Assembly: GCA_033032865.1 (NCBI GenBank) | Contig: JAWHQI010000075.1 | Span: 1,302,001 to 1,366,000 of the forward strand | Length of the DNA: 64,000 nucleotides | From: Dactylorhiza incarnata | Taxonomy: Eukaryota > Streptophyta > Magnoliopsida > Asparagales > Orchidaceae | Reading direction: 5' to 3' | In this document: in pieces, positions 36,692 to 49,716 of the stretch | Position numbering within the stretch: the stretch's first letter is position 1 | How the letters are laid out: every line of letters begins with the position of its first letter | Translations under genes and position numbers: made by a program | The notes under the pieces: model-generated | What the model was told of the DNA's origin: nothing | The model's input: only the letters and a program-made list of their open reading frames with translations | Databases searched by the model: none

Positions 36692-37100
36692 AATACCCCC
36701 ATACTTGAGATTTTGATATTCCAGAGCAAAAGTATAAGACATAATTTATAGGACATCCATAAAATTTTTAATATTAAGCAAAAATTTCAGTTAAACCAAA
36801 AGTTAAGTTAAGACTAAATTCTAGGAGGAGTTAAGCCCTAAATTATGATGATAATTTGAAAAGAGGGAAAAATGTTTAGGCAAGAACTTCTCAAGATAAT
36901 TAATTAGTTTAACAAAATTGTAGAAATTATAAAACTAGATTAAATTAAAATTATAAGAACTCTATCTTAAAAGAAACTTAAGGAAAAGTAACTTACTAAA
37001 TATTGCTCTCTCCATAATTTTAAACTAAATCTAGAACAATGATAATTGGCTAAGGGGGATTTTACAAAATTTGGCATAAGAAGATATTTTTGAATGAAAG
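36692..37100 (-). other. Athila-B2 polypurine tract and 3' spacer, first piece
   Basis: The sequence matches 23172-23570. The minus-strand tract CAAGTATGGGGGTATT sits at the LTR edge. The sequence stops at GAAAG where Tat-2 begins. Confidence 0.8.
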
Positions 37101-37710
37101 TGTTTGCCCAGAAAATCCGCGACCTCTTTTCGCAGCCAGAATGGATCTTCCTAGCGATCTCAAATATGCGAGACCGCCCAGATCGCTTTTTCGCCTCAGT
37201 CAGTCTCCTACTCAGCGGTCTCAAATCTGCGAGACCGCCCGTGCCAAAGTCTCACCGGTTCAAGGATTTTTCTAAGTGCCGAGCGGTCAGGCTCCAGTCA
37301 GATCGCAAGTCCGAGCGGTCTGGCCCTTTCTTCTTCTTTTAGTTATTAGCACCCCCTCTCTCTTCCCCGGCTCTCCCGTATCCTGGGCAGCCCGTAATTT
37401 TTGGATCTTCCTATTCGGGAAGCCTCCGCATCTATAAATAGATGGGTAGGGGTACCTGAAAAGGGACTTTGGACTTCGAGCCCCAGCTTACAACCTGTGT
37501 AAGCAGTCTCGAATTCTATCACTTTTCTACCTCAGATCCTGCTCTGTTTCTAGTACCCACTGTACTACTTTTCTGAGGTTAATCCGACTAGATTTTTCTC
37601 TTCTCATTTTTCCTCTTTTCCGTCTCTCGTCTTAAGTAACCTGCACTCCATAGTTTCCCCCCAACCTTCTCTTAGTGTGAGTTTTGGAGGTACATTTTTT
37701 GGTACCAACA
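37101..37710 (+). repeat. Tat-2 5' LTR (610 bp)
   Basis: It starts TGTTTGCCCAG and ends TTTGGTACCAACA. It contains GCGGTCTC and GAGACCGCC pairs separated by 7-8 bp (37159-37240) and a TATA-like TCTATAAATAG near 37431. The primer site after it (from 37711) does not match a tRNA I can name with confidence. Confidence 0.9.
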
Positions 37711-37766
37711 GAACGAACACGCGACCTTCAGATCATAGTGTTTAGGTGAATCCAACAGACTTCGAG

Positions 37767-39490
37767 ATGGCAGACCGAAGGATGCGAGTTCGCTGGTCTT
37801 CTAGTAGTGTCCCTCCCATCGACTCGAATCCTCTAGATTCTCTCGAGCGTCGTTTCGAGTTGCATGTTGAGCAGGCCCTCTGGGAGGCCGCTCGAGCTCG
37901 GTAAGAGGTTGCCCAACCTCAGTAGGAGATCATGCGATCCCAGCAGGAGATCGTGCGATCTCAACAGGAGACCGCTCGTGATCGCCAAGAGATCGTCCGA
38001 GCCCAACAGGAGTCTGCCAAGCAGATAGAGACCATGAGTCCAGTTCTGGCGGCGATCTCCCAGAGGATTCTTCCTCAGCCCGGTCAGGTCGCCACACCTG
38101 ACCGCTTGTCAGGCGATCACCCCTCTGATCGCGCGACCCCTCAGCCTACAGCTCCTATGCGGTCTCAGCAGGAGGCGTTCGCAGCCCGTCAAGGTTCTTT
38201 CAGGGCAGCAGCTCAGGGGCCTCCAGCCCGGACCCTGAACTTCCAAGAGGATTGTGCTTATCCTCAGGCCCCTCCTGCTCCTTTTTCCGCTCCTTTTCCT
38301 GCTCCTTTTTCTGCTCCTTTTCCTGCTTCATTTTCTGCTCCTACAGATGAAGTTGAGGCGGAGGATCCCTCGCCTTTCTCTGATAGAATTCGTTGGAAGG
38401 CAATTCCCAACGGCTTCAGGGAGCCCCGTCTCCCCATGTTCACTAGGGAGAGTGACTCGGTTTCGCATCTTCAGGCCTTCGAGTCTGCCATCTCTCTTAG
38501 GACCATTTCAGATGCAGTGAGGTGCAAGCTGTTGATCACCTCCTTTGATGGACCCGCCATGGAATGGTTCTACAAACTGCCTTCCCAGTATATCTCGAGT
38601 TTTGCCGTTCTGAGGCATGAACTCCTCTTAAGGTTTGCGACTGCAAAGAAAAGGAAGAGTGGTCCTGCGGCCCTCTTTAAGATCAAGTAGGGGGATAATG
38701 AGACGACGGATCGCTTCATCTATCATTTTCAAAAGGAGATCTTTGGAATCAGGGATGTTTATTCCACTCTATACATGGCTGCACTAGTTAATGGTTTGCA
38801 GGATGGCCCCCTCAAGTTCGAGATTACTACTAGGGAGCCCAGCTCTTATCAAGAGCTGATCAGCATCGTGAACCACTACATAGAAGGGGAAATCAACAAC
38901 CCCGCCTATGTCTCAAATTTGACTAGCAGGGCCATCCAGAAGAGTTCCGCTGTATTCTATCCAGCTCCGCCATCGTCAAAGTCGCACCAAGAGTTTCCTC
39001 CTCCCACTCAGAAAAGAGGAAGGAACTTCCGAACCAACCGCTTCAACCAGGGGAATCTGCATTTCCATCCTAAAGGGCCTTTGCTGCCGACCCCTACCAT
39101 TCCAGCTCCGCAAGTCATTCCCGTCCACCAGATCCAGTATGTTCAGCCCCCTCTTCTGACTACCCAGCCATTCTACAATGATATCCAATAATCCTTCATG
39201 GACCTGGGCGTTTCTATGAATGAGGTAGTTCAGATCCTTCAGAAGCAACCTTTCTTCAGAAAGCTTGCCCCGCTTAACTCCGACCCAAAGTCTCGGAATC
39301 CGGCTCTGTACTGTGATTATCACAGGGAAAGAGGCCATTAGACCGAAGACTGCAGAGCCCTTTGCTTGTTAGTGGAGAAGCTCTTGAAGGAGGGAAATCT
39401 CCGCGATCTTCTCAAAAATAATGATCCATCTAAGGTTTCAACCTCCAAGAGCAAGGAGGTAGTTGAAGTCCACTGGGAGTGCGAATAAGT
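37767..39490 (+). pseudogene. gag: Tat-2 gag
   Basis: The start ATG at 37767 lies 56 bp after the LTR. One frame is retained to 39782 but broken by TAA and TAG near 37903 and 37921, TAG at 38688, TAA at 39189 and TAG near 39339. The N-terminal part has a heptad-like repeat of Arg/Gln/Glu (QQEIVRSQQET). The capsid core is at about 38390-38900 (PMEWFYKLPSQYI is a close reading of the conserved region). A zinc knuckle of the Tat type, CDYHRERGH then TEDC, follows near 39310-39350. Most stops are explained by C-to-T change of Gln codons. Confidence 0.85.
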
Positions 39491-39536
39491 TGATGATGTT
39501 GGCCATCTCGGCAACATCGGTTTCCCCAGTGAGTGC

Positions 39537-42500
39537 ATGGATGCAGACGATGAAGGTGCCATGGGCAACCTTTTCTGCATCCACGGAGGTGCAGGGCCAG
39601 AGTCCTCAAGGAGGGCTAGCTTAAAAAGAGTCTACCGTTCAGAGGTTGCTGCTACCTCCTATGCCCCGGTCAGAGGAACGGTCACCTTCGGAGAAGAGGA
39701 CCTTCCTCCGACCTCCAATCCCTTCGACGATGCGGTCGTCGTCAAAGCAGTGATAGAGAACTACACTGTGGAAATATCCTAATTGATACTGGGAGCTCAG
39801 TTAACGTACTCTTCAAGCCCGCCTTCGAAGCCTTGAAGACGGGAAAGCCTCTTCTTTCCACTGAGGGACCTCTCTATGGTTTCTCAGGGGAAAAGAAGGA
39901 GGTAGAGGGAGTCATCACCCTCTCAGTAATTTTAGCCGGCATCGTGAAGCTTGTGAAATTTATTGTCGTTGATGCTCCTAGCAGCTACAACGCAATTTTT
40001 GGGAGGCCTGTTCTAAACGGGTATCAGACAGTAGTTTCAACCTACCATCAGGCAGTAAAAATTGCCTTAAATTGCAAGCAGCACCGGATCCGGAGTGATC
40101 CAAAGAAAGCTAGGGAGGGCTACATGAAGACGGTCAATGTGATCGAGTCATCTTATCCCCAAGAAGCTGTGAAGGCTAAGTCAGCCCAAAATCCGGATCA
40201 GATTGAAGTTGCAGAAGAAGTCGAAGAAGCTGAAAGAGATAGAGTTTGCTTGGAACCTGCCCAAGCAACTCAAGGGGTTTCCATCAGCGAGGAAGATGAG
40301 AGCAAGAGACTCTCCATCAATGCTGAATTGACCGAAGCTGACAAGATCCAACTTATATCCTGCCTCCTGAAGAACTTGGATGTCTTTGCTTGGTCTGCAG
40401 ATGACATGTCAGGAGTTGATCCAGATGTCGCCTGCCACCATCTCAACATTGATCCCAACACCATTCCCACGAAGCAAAAGAAGAGGTCTGTAACAATGAA
40501 CCTTGCCCAGCCAATCCGAGAGGAAGTGGAAAAGTTGCTGAAGGCCAAATTTGTTCAGAAAATTCAGTACGTACCCTGAATGGGTATCTAACGTTGTAAT
40601 GGTCAGGAAGTCTGGTGGGAAGTGGAGAATGTGTGTCGATTTCACAAAACTCAATAAAGCTTGCCTGAAAGATTGCTACCCCTTGCCTCGGATAGATTCC
40701 TTAGTAGATTCCGCAGTTGGTTATTCTTACATGAGTTTTTTAGATGCATTCTCAGGCTATCACCAAATTAGAATGCACAAGCCCGATATCCCTCACACTT
40801 TCTTTATCACGAATGACGGGTGCTTTTGTTATCTTGTGATGCCTTTCGGGCTAAAAAATGCCGGAGCAACGTATCAAAAAATGATGGATACAGTTTTTAG
40901 AAGTCAAAAAGGAAGAAATCTTGAGGTTTATGTTGATGACCTCTTGATAAAAAGCAAATCTTTCTCTTCTCATCTTAATGACCTTTCAGAAACATTAGCG
41001 ACTCTTCGAGCCTTTAATATGAGACTGAACCCTTTGAAATGCATTTTCGGGGAAGGTAAGGGAAAATTTCTTGGTCATCTTCTCACTTCGAAGGGGTTAT
41101 AACCCAATCATGATAAAGTGGAGGCTATCTTGGAAATGTCACCTCCCAAGTCTCCTAAAGAAGTTCAGCAATTGGGAGGGAGAATGGCAAGCTTAAGTCG
41201 CTTTATCTCTCGGTTCGGAGATAAAAGCGCTCCTTTCTTTAAGACCCTTCGGGGAGGGGCTAAGTTTGAATGGACGAAGGAGTGTAATGATGCTTTTACT
41301 CAGCTCAAAAAGCAATTGACATCAACTCCTCTGCTCCAGAGCCCAAGGGAGGGAGAAGATCTTTTTCTATACTTGGGAGTTGGCTCCGATGCCATAAGTT
41401 CAGTTTTGGTCCGAGTTGAGAAGAAGAAGCAATTCCCAGTTTACTATGTGAGTAAAATCCTGAAGGATGCAGAGACCCGTTATCCGATCCTTGAAAAGCT
41501 GGTTCTAATTCTCGTGACTTCAGCAAGGAGGCTAAGGCATTATTTTCGAGCCCATTCGATCCAAGTGGTTACTGATCTTCCATTGAAGAATGTCTTAGAG
41601 AAGCCAGAGCATTCAGGAAGGCTGGCTAAATGGGCAATAGAGCTCAGTGAATTTGACATCTTCTATGTCCCAAGGGTAGCAATCAAAGCTCAGGTTTTAG
41701 CAGACTTCATGGTTGATGCAAGTGAGGTTTTGTCAAAAAAGGAAGTTGGAACACATTTTGCTTGGACAATCTTTGTGGATGGAGCTTCAGGAAAGAATTC
41801 ATCTGGGGCTTTGTTGGCCAGTCTCAGATTTGCTAGGGAATTGGGAATCGAGGATGTTCAGATCAAAACGGACTCTCTAGTGATGACATCTCAGGTTAAC
41901 GGGACTTTTGAGACCAGAGATCAGATTCTAAAGCAGTATCTAGCCTTGGTGAAAGGTGAGATAGGAAAGTTCAAAAGTTTTTTGATTCAACATATTGCAA
42001 GAGAGAAGAATACAGAAGCAAATGAATTGGCAAAGTTCGGTCTTCTCTCAGGAGGAACCACCTCAGAGTTGTTTCATCTGGCGATTGAGGGAGGAGAAGT
42101 TATGGAGATAGATCAATGCCCATCTTGGATGGATCCATTCATTCTTTACCTCTCAACCATAAAACTCCATTCAACGGTAAAAGATAGGAAGAGGTTTAGA
42201 TTGAATGCAGCTCACTATTATCTTGTTGCAGTAGTACTTTACAGGAAGACTTTCCTGTCACCTCTAGCCCGATGTGTTTTAGAAGAGGAGATCCCAATTG
42301 TTCTTCAGGAGGTTCATTCAAGAGAGTGTAGCAGCCACTTTGGAGCTCGAACATTAGAGAAAAGGATTCTAAGGCAGGGATATTTCTGGCCTCATATGAG
42401 GAAGGATGCAGAGAAGTTTGCCAAAAAATGTGTCCAATGCCAAAAGTTTGCTCCCCTTCAGAATCAACCGGCTCAGCAGCTTAAATCTATAGCAACCCCA

Positions 42501-43379
42501 TGACCGTTTGCAGTCTGGGGGATGGATTTGGTTGGGCCTTTCCCTATGGCAAGTGGGTAGCGTCGATATGTCATAGTCATGATTGACGATTTCAGCAAAT
42601 GGATAGAGGCAAAAGCGTTGGCCAAAATTACTACCCAAGTTGTGAAAAATTTCATCTCGGGGGAGATAGTATGCAAGAACGGTATTCCAATGGAAATTAT
42701 AACGGACAATGGTTCTCAATTCAATAATCTTCAGCTCATAGACTTCTGTGGCCAGATTGGCACTGAGCAGCATTTTGCTTCTGTGCATCATCCTACCAGC
42801 AACGGGCAAGTAGAGGCTGGCAATAAGCTCATAATCAATCTTTTGAAGAAAAAGGTAGAAAATCTCCGAGTAACTTGAGCGGAACAATAATCTTCAATAT
42901 TATGGGCCTTGAGAATGACTCCCACCTCAGCTACTGGAGAAACTCCTTTCAAACTATCACATGGTTCATAGGCTCTTATTCCTGTTGAATTCGAGGTGAA
43001 AAGTCTAAGGGTGTTGTTATCTCAGCAAAACTAGGATGATTGGATGGAAGTAAATGATGAAGAACTGAAGTGTAGTCTTGATCTCATCGAGGAGCTAAGA
43101 GATACAGCAATGATCAGGCAGGAAGAAATGAAGAGAAGGATGGCTAGACTCTTTGATAAAAATGTCAGAATTAAAGAGTTCACCGTTGGAGATCTGATCT
43201 TGAAAAAGGTAGATATGGCAGCAAGATCTGGCTCAGTGGGAAAGCTCAATCCAAATTGGACAAGGTCGTTCATAGTAAAAGAAATGCTCAAGAACGGCAT
43301 TTATCATCTCCAAACTTATGAAGGAGAAGCGCTGCCCCACACTTGGAGTGGGGATGACCTCAAGCGTTTCTTCTCTTAG
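39537..43379 (+). pseudogene. pol: Tat-2 protease and pol
   Basis: Protease has LIDTGSSVNVLF near 39785, reached only after a frame change near 39775. A second frame change comes from a 4-bp GTAC duplication near 40570. RT (40551-41102) has LDAFSGYHQI and YVDDLL. The stop TAA at 41100 is followed in frame by RNase H (to about 41700). The second RNase H near 41755-42050 keeps FVDGAS and KTDS but lacks about 30 residues, including the NNQAEY region, compared with Tat-1. Integrase has an HHCC finger, MDLVGPF, ITDNGSQF and GQVE. Stops in it include TGA 42501, TAG near 42558 and TGA 42876. The gene ends at 43377. Confidence 0.9.
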
Positions 43380-44037
43380 AATGCTTGTAGCTAATTCTTT
43401 TACACTTTTCATGTTCTTCCTCTTCTTGAACATTACAGTGATATGTTTCTAACCTTTTTTGATATATATGATAAAAGAGGGGTACCAAAAATAAATTGTT
43501 AAATAAATGCTTGAATACTGCCAAGATAGACATCAACGGATTCTACTTCATCTTCCTTGACTTGAAGCTTGAGGTGTAAATCTGTCAGGACCATAGGTAG
43601 CGGGGAGTTTTCGCATTTGTGTAGCAGTAGCTCGCCAAGCTCATGCGAGGGATGGTTAGAATGTCGGGTCCTCGCTAACATCTGACACACCTCAGAACAA
43701 GGGGAGGTCGTGTTGAATGTTCAGCTCTGTTATGCATTATAAGAGGACATTGTTACAGTCTAAATGATCTTCCAGGGAAAGCAATGTCGGTACAGCCTCT
43801 GCGGCATGACCACACCTGCCCTATGGATCATTTTTTGTCTGTAACTCTTGAATACTCGTTGGATTGTGGATATCTAGGGGTTGGTCAGAAACATCTATGA
43901 CCGTCGTAATAATCTTAAATGGGCGGTCTGAAATTTGTGAGACCGCCAGTTCTAGACTTGGGGGCTTCATCGATCTCAAAATATGTTGAGACCGCCAATT
44001 TGATCTCCTCCAGGACTTGGATGTTTGAGGTTGCTAG
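43380..44037 (+). other. Tat-2 post-pol spacer, left of Copia-D
   Basis: It holds the block shared with Tat-1 (43560-43830), including one GGAAAGCAATG unit, and at 43919-44037 the first, partial unit of the 98-bp repeat that continues at 51972. No gene seen. Confidence 0.7.
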
Positions 44038-45309
44038 TGTTGGAGCATGTGACGCCCTTAGAGGGGGGGGGGGGGTGAATAAGGGTGTGTTTAAAAATAT
44101 AAATTTTTACTTAATAATTTTTAAACAGATTTTTCTTTTCTAAAAAGTTACTTATAAATAATTTTAAACCAATGCAATTTTTGTATTAAACCAAACACAA
44201 ATTTCTAAGATAAAGATTTAAGCAAACAAATTTGCAATTAATGAAAAGAGCATAATTATATTTATCATGAAATTTGCATACAAAAAAAATGATCTTAACA
44301 ATGCTTAAGATCAAGGCACAATTATGATAATAAAAAAAATACAATAATTTTGGTTTACCAATCCTTCTCCCAAGGATCAGAAGGCTATCACTTGTCTCTC
44401 CCAAGACCAAGCCCAAGCCTATCCACTAGATCTTCCCATGATCTAGACGTAGCACACAAGGCCATGATTTCCCACCAAGCCACGCAAGGACTTGGACGCT
44501 CCACACAAGGAAGCGATTTTCCCTTAAGCCACGCAAGGACTTAGACGCTGCACGCAAAACGACGATTTCTCTACCAATACAAAATGAAATGTGTGAAAAT
44601 GAAAATACAATATGAAAAGAACAACTCCCTAGAAATTCAGATCTCTGAATGGATGGTTGAAGCCTCGAGATGATCGTTGATGTAGAAGCGCGCCCGATCT
44701 CATCTTCAATCTTCAATCCTTCTTTGCACAAATGGGAGTTGAAGAGGTTCTAGAGCTCTCTGGTTCGTATGCACTCAGGAAGGGACTTGGAATTTTCAAT
44801 TCATAGAATGCACGAACACAAGGAGTCAATTTATAGAAAATCGCTGTCGCCTGGGCGACATCGACTGTCGGAATTCTCCGACAGCGCTAAACTGCCGCTG
44901 GAGTGCCGTCGTGCGGGCAGTTGCTGTAACCGCCGAGCTGTCGCCTGGGCGACATCGATGTCAGAATTCCGACAGCGCAAAACTGCCGGTCGTGGTGGTG
45001 TCGTGGGCAGTTGTTGAAACCTCTGAGCTTTCGCCTGGGCGACATCGCTGTCAAATTTCCGACAGCTCAAAACTGCCTTTCGTCGTGCTGCCGTGGAGGG
45101 AAGTAGTTGTAAATTCTCTACTGTCGCCTGGGCGACATCAGCTGTCGGAATTTTCCGACAGTGAAATTTTCCTACATTCAAATTTAGCTCAAGCAGAAAT
45201 GTGAACATCTCATACCTGTTACCTGCACACCATTAATAAAAATAGAATCAAATACAAACGGGACTTTGTTATTATCAAACTGGAGGAGTGCGAAATGCAT
45301 GCTCTAACA
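44038..45309 (-). repeat. Copia-D 3' LTR
   Basis: Plus-strand reading TGTTGGAGCATG to CTCTAACA. It carries a G-run of about 13 at 44060 (minus strand CACCCCC near the LTR end) and four modules with TGTCGCCTGGGCGACA and CTGTCGG..CCGACAG palindromes between 44840 and 45165. Confidence 0.9.
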
Positions 45310-45322
45310 ATCTCCCCCTTTT
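45310..45322 (-). other. Copia-D polypurine tract
   Basis: The minus strand reads AAAAGGGGGAGAT directly before the LTR, a standard copia tract. Confidence 0.85.
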
Positions 45323-47113
45323 GATAATAACAAATCCGTATAAAAAGAAATCATGTCTATTTAGATTGTTGATTTTAACATTTGGTGTGTGCACAGAAAT
45401 AACATGATATATTTCTCTTAAAATAAATAATCTCCCCTTAGATGAAAGCTCCCCCTAAATGTATGCTCCCCCTAAATGTATGCTCTCCCTAAATGTTAAA
45501 GTAAGTTGAAATGATGTATTGGTTAGGTGGAATATTTAGGTGTAATATATTTGAGATTTCTTGAATATACCTATAATTCTCCCCCTTTTGGTATTAGCAA
45601 AAGGTAATATGAGATAAAGGAGTAGTTCTTAAGGGAAAAGATATAGGATGTAGAAATGAAGAGTAAGCGGAATCACTTTGATGGAAATGATTGAAGTTCA
45701 TGAAATAATAGGTATATGCCATAGTATGAATAAACTCATGAAGAGACGGTATAGCCATATGAAGTAAGAAAATAAAATAACTTAAACATGATTAAGTTCA
45801 TTTGAAAGTATCATAGAAAGACACAATAGTGGATAGAAATTTGGAATATTTTCGGTCCAATTCTCATGAGATGAATGTTTATATAACATAATGACGTGTA
45901 CATGTGATACTTAGATCAAACATATGAAGTTATTTAATGTACATGATCATGAAATGGAGAACATAATATAAGCATATAAAGTCAACTTTTACGTTGAAGA
46001 TATAGCACAAGAAGAATAGCAAACCATTTTTCTTTTGCACAAGACACTTTACAATTCTTTCCAACGTGCTTAACCTCACAATGCTCATTAAGACTTATCA
46101 GGAGGGTAAGTAGTGCTTGGTGGAGTATCCTTGTCTTTAATTTTAACCTTATTTTTTTTATCACATATTTTGTGATATCTTAATTTAGAGATATTAATAA
46201 TTTTTTAATTGACCAAGGATCTCCGAATTCACTTGAATCGCAAAAGATGGTGTATATTTTGTTGTGCTAACAAATCAAGGTTGAAAGTTGTATTTATGAA
46301 GTGCTATTTTATTATGTTAAAGCAAATATGATTCATGTATATATTAAATAAAAAGACATACGTATTGATCAAAAGAAGTGAACGTGATAGTGCATTATGA
46401 TATATAAACAATTTCTCATACTTAGAGGCATGCGAAAACAATTTCCAATGTTCTAAACAACTAAGTAGGAGTGTCAATTACGATGATAGCTTGGAAATGA
46501 AATCATATTATCATGTAAGAGCTATTTGTTAAAATAAAAAGCACATGGTTTGGCATCAATTCATGAGTTGTAGCATTAATAAGGACATACAACTATTGTA
46601 AAGCATCAAAGGGACCAAAAACTGAAGATTAATCAAATCGGGAGCTGTCGGAAATTTCCGACAGTCACTGTCGCCTGGGCGACAACCAAAAATATAAATA
46701 CGGCTTTGGACTGAGTCAAACCCTATTGTGCCTCATTTCATGGAGTTAAGGACGAGAGAAAGCTGTCGGAGTTCGGCGACATCCTAGATCTAAGGTATGG
46801 TTTTTGGATTTTTAAGTGTTTTGACTCAAAATTTTTTTGGGATTTTTGATTTTAGAAAGTAGAGAAGAAGGAAAATGTAGTTTTCATTTTACTATGGATG
46901 AATGGTGTAGATCTTTGAAGTTTTGTGTTTTAAAAGTGTAGATCTAGGCTAAAGAAAGTGGATCTTGTTGGATCTTGATGAAAGATGTTTTGATTTTGTG
47001 ATTTTCGTGGTTGAAGGTTTGCTTTTAAAATTTTGGTTTTTCCTTTTTTTTTTAAAATGTATAGGTTTTGTGATTTTTTTTAATTTTATAGGTTTTAAGT
47101 AGTGATATATTCA
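45323..47113 (-). other. Copia-D 3' untranslated spacer
   Basis: This 1.8 kb between RNase H and the polypurine tract is AT-rich and has no supported gene. At 46644-46684 it holds one more copy of the paired palindromes found in the LTR. Confidence 0.7.
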
Positions 47114-47386
47114 TTATGAAATGTCTAGGATTCCCAATTCTAGCCGAAGCACAGAAAAATGGGAATCTGGTAACGGTTTAGTGAATATATCCGCTAGTTG
47201 ATTTTCCGTGCCTATAAAGTTGATTTTTATATTACCCTTCTTAATATGATCCCTTATAAAATGATGTCGTACATCTATATGCTTAGATCTAGAATGTAAT
47301 ACGGGATTGTTAGTTAAGTCTATAGCACTTTTATTGTCACACTTTAATTCTACACTACTTTGTTGCAAGCCAAAATCTTCTAACGT
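47114..47386 (-). pseudogene. Copia-D RNase H C-terminus after an in-frame stop
   Basis: It continues the pol frame after the TAA at 47389-47387 with ELKCDNKSAIDL and HIDVRHHFIRDH, the last RNase H motifs of copia. The stop replaces a codon that is normally Gln here, a single C-to-T change. Confidence 0.85.
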
Positions 47387-49690
47387 TTATGACATCCAAA
47401 GAGCTTGGGCACAACAACTACCTATTGCAATATATTCGGCCTCGGTAGTAGAGAGGGCAACAGAATTCTGTTTCCTACTCGACCATGAAATAAGTGAAAG
47501 GCCGATAAAATGACAAGTGCCACTAGTGCTTTTCCTATCTAAAGAACATCCCGCATAATCGGAATCCGAAAAACCATGTAAAATAAAGGAATCATTATGA
47601 GGATACCACAATCCTAATTTAGATGTTCCTATAAGATACCTAAAGATGCGTTTCACCGCTTTTAAATGCGATTCTTTAGGATTAGCTTGAAATCTAGCAC
47701 ATAAACATACGACAAACATAATGTCAGGTCTAGATGCGGTTAAATACAATAAAGACCCTATCGTACTTCTATAAAGGGTTTGTTCAATTGAAACACCACT
47801 TTCATCTTTTCCTAATTTTAGTGAAGTACTCATAGGAGTGTTTGCATGCTTAAGATTTTCAAATCCAAATCTTTTTAACATATCATGAATATATTTGGTT
47901 TGACATATAAAAATACCATCATGTTTTTGTGTAATTTGAAAACCTAGAAAATATGAAAGTTCTCCAACCATACTCATTTCAAATTCATTTTTCATAATTT
48001 GAACTACTTCATTACACAACTCTTCATTAGTGGCTCCAAAAATAATATCATCAACATAAATTTGCAAAATAACTAAATCATGATCAATTTGCTTAATGAA
48101 GAGTGTAGAATCAGCACTTCCTATTTTATAATCGTGCTTTAACAAATATTGAGTTAATCGATCATACCAAGCACGAGGCGCCTGTTTTAATCCATAAAGC
48201 GCTTTATCTAATTTATAAACATAATTTGGATATTTCTCATTTATAAAGCCAGCGGGTTGTTCTACATAAACATCTTCTTTTATATACCCGTTTAAAAATG
48301 CGGTTTTGACACCCATTTGATATAATTTAAATCTTTTAAAACAAGCAAATGCAAGAAATATCCTAACCGCTTCTAATCTTGCTACGGGTGCAAAAGTTTC
48401 ATCAAAATCTACCCCTTCAATTTGTGCATAACCTTTTGCAACTAATCTGGCTTTATTTCTAACAATTCTAGATTCATTATCCATTTTATTTTTAAAAATC
48501 CACTTAACACCAACTACAGGACGATTTTTGGGTCGTTCTACAAGATTCCAAACCTTATTACGTTCAAATTGATTAAGTTCTTTATTCATAGCTAAAAACC
48601 AAAATTCATCATTTAAAGCGGTGGAAACATCTTTTGGTTCTATTTCAGAGACAAAACAAAGGTTTGAAGATAAAACATGTAGCGATGAACGAGTACTAAC
48701 CCCTTTTTGCGGATCTCCAATGATAAGCTCCTTTGGATGATCCTTTGAAAACCTCAATTCACTTGGAGGCTCATATCCTTCTCTTTCTTCTACTTCTCTA
48801 TCTCCTTCTTCTCGTTCTCCTTCTCTTTCTTCTTCTTTTCCTTCTTCATTTTCTCCAAGTTCATCATCATATTTCTCCACCGTGGGAAGGAGTTCATCTT
48901 CTTTTCCTGTAATTTTCTTTTCTACACATGAAGCAAACTCATCAAACCTAACATGAATAGATTCTTCAACTATTTTTGTTCTTTTATTAAAAATCCTATA
49001 AGCTTTAATAGTTGAAGAATAGCCAATAAAAATACCTTCCTCACATTTTTCATCAAATTTTCCTAAGGAATCTTTAGAATTCAAAATAAAACATTTACAA
49101 CCAAAAACTTTGAAATAAGAAACATTTGGTTGTTTATTAAAAATTAATTCATAAGGAGTTAATTTTAAAATAGGGCGAAGCATTACTCTATTAATTACAT
49201 AACATGCCGTACTAACCGCTTCAGCCCAAAAAGATTTTGGTAATTTAAATTCAGATAACATCGTACGGGCTAACTCTTGAAGAGATCTATTTTTCCTCTC
49301 CACTACACCATTTTGCTGTGGTGTGCGTGGAGCGGAAAATTCATGTTTAATTCCCAACTCCGTACAAAAAGAAATAAACTTTTCATTTTCAAATTCTCCT
49401 CCATGATCCGATCGTATGCGTTTAATTTTTAACTCAAATTCATTTTGAATACGCAAACATAATTTTGAAAATTCTGAAAATGCATCGGATTTTGAGGTTA
49501 GAAATAAAGTCCAACAAAAACGAGAATAATCATCAATCAATACAAATGTGTATTTTCTACCTCCTAAGCTAGAAATTCCAATTGGCCCAAATAAATCCAT
49601 ATGTATTAATTGAAGTGGCCTAGTGGTAGAAATAATATTTTTACTTTTAAAAGATGATTTTGAAAATTTTCCTTTTTGGCAAGGCCCCAA
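47387..49690 (-). CDS. pol: Copia-D integrase, reverse transcriptase and RNase H
   Basis: 767 codons stay open. Integrase shows [19 protein letters not shown] and [11 protein letters not shown] (D, D, E residues), but its HHCC finger is missing. A Glu/Arg-rich linker (around 48780-48880) precedes RT. RT shows [31 protein letters not shown] in part and the catalytic YVDDIIFGA. RNase H shows SDSDYAGC and TEAEYIA. Gene order integrase before RT proves Ty1/Copia. The start at 49690 is a deletion product and not a natural initiation site. Confidence 0.9.
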   Translation of the reverse strand: MGPCQKGKFSKSSFKSKNIISTTRPLQLIHMDLFGPIGISSLGGRKYTFVLIDDYSRFCWTLFLTSKSDAFSEFSKLCLRIQNEFELKIKRIRSDHGGEFENEKFISFCTELGIKHEFSAPRTPQQNGVVERKNRSLQELARTMLSEFKLPKSFWAEAVSTACYVINRVMLRPILKLTPYELIFNKQPNVSYFKVFGCKCFILNSKDSLGKFDEKCEEGIFIGYSSTIKAYRIFNKRTKIVEESIHVRFDEFASCVEKKITGKEDELLPTVEKYDDELGENEEGKEEEREGEREEGDREVEEREGYEPPSELRFSKDHPKELIIGDPQKGVSTRSSLHVLSSNLCFVSEIEPKDVSTALNDEFWFLAMNKELNQFERNKVWNLVERPKNRPVVGVKWIFKNKMDNESRIVRNKARLVAKGYAQIEGVDFDETFAPVARLEAVRIFLAFACFKRFKLYQMGVKTAFLNGYIKEDVYVEQPAGFINEKYPNYVYKLDKALYGLKQAPRAWYDRLTQYLLKHDYKIGSADSTLFIKQIDHDLVILQIYVDDIIFGATNEELCNEVVQIMKNEFEMSMVGELSYFLGFQITQKHDGIFICQTKYIHDMLKRFGFENLKHANTPMSTSLKLGKDESGVSIEQTLYRSTIGSLLYLTASRPDIMFVVCLCARFQANPKESHLKAVKRIFRYLIGTSKLGLWYPHNDSFILHGFSDSDYAGCSLDRKSTSGTCHFIGLSLISWSSRKQNSVALSTTEAEYIAIGSCCAQALWMS

Positions 49691-49716
49691 TGAGGCTCAA
49701 AATTTTCCTTTTACTT

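Noticed and set aside
44056..44072. Long G-run as a sequencing artefact
   Set aside because: The same run recurs in the other Copia-D LTR and as a C-run in Copia-E at the same LTR position, so it is a genuine element feature, although the exact length may be uncertain.
44350..45208. ORFs of 64-125 codons repeated at 51007-51865
   Set aside because: They are in the two Copia-D LTRs; the reading frames arise from the palindromic modules.
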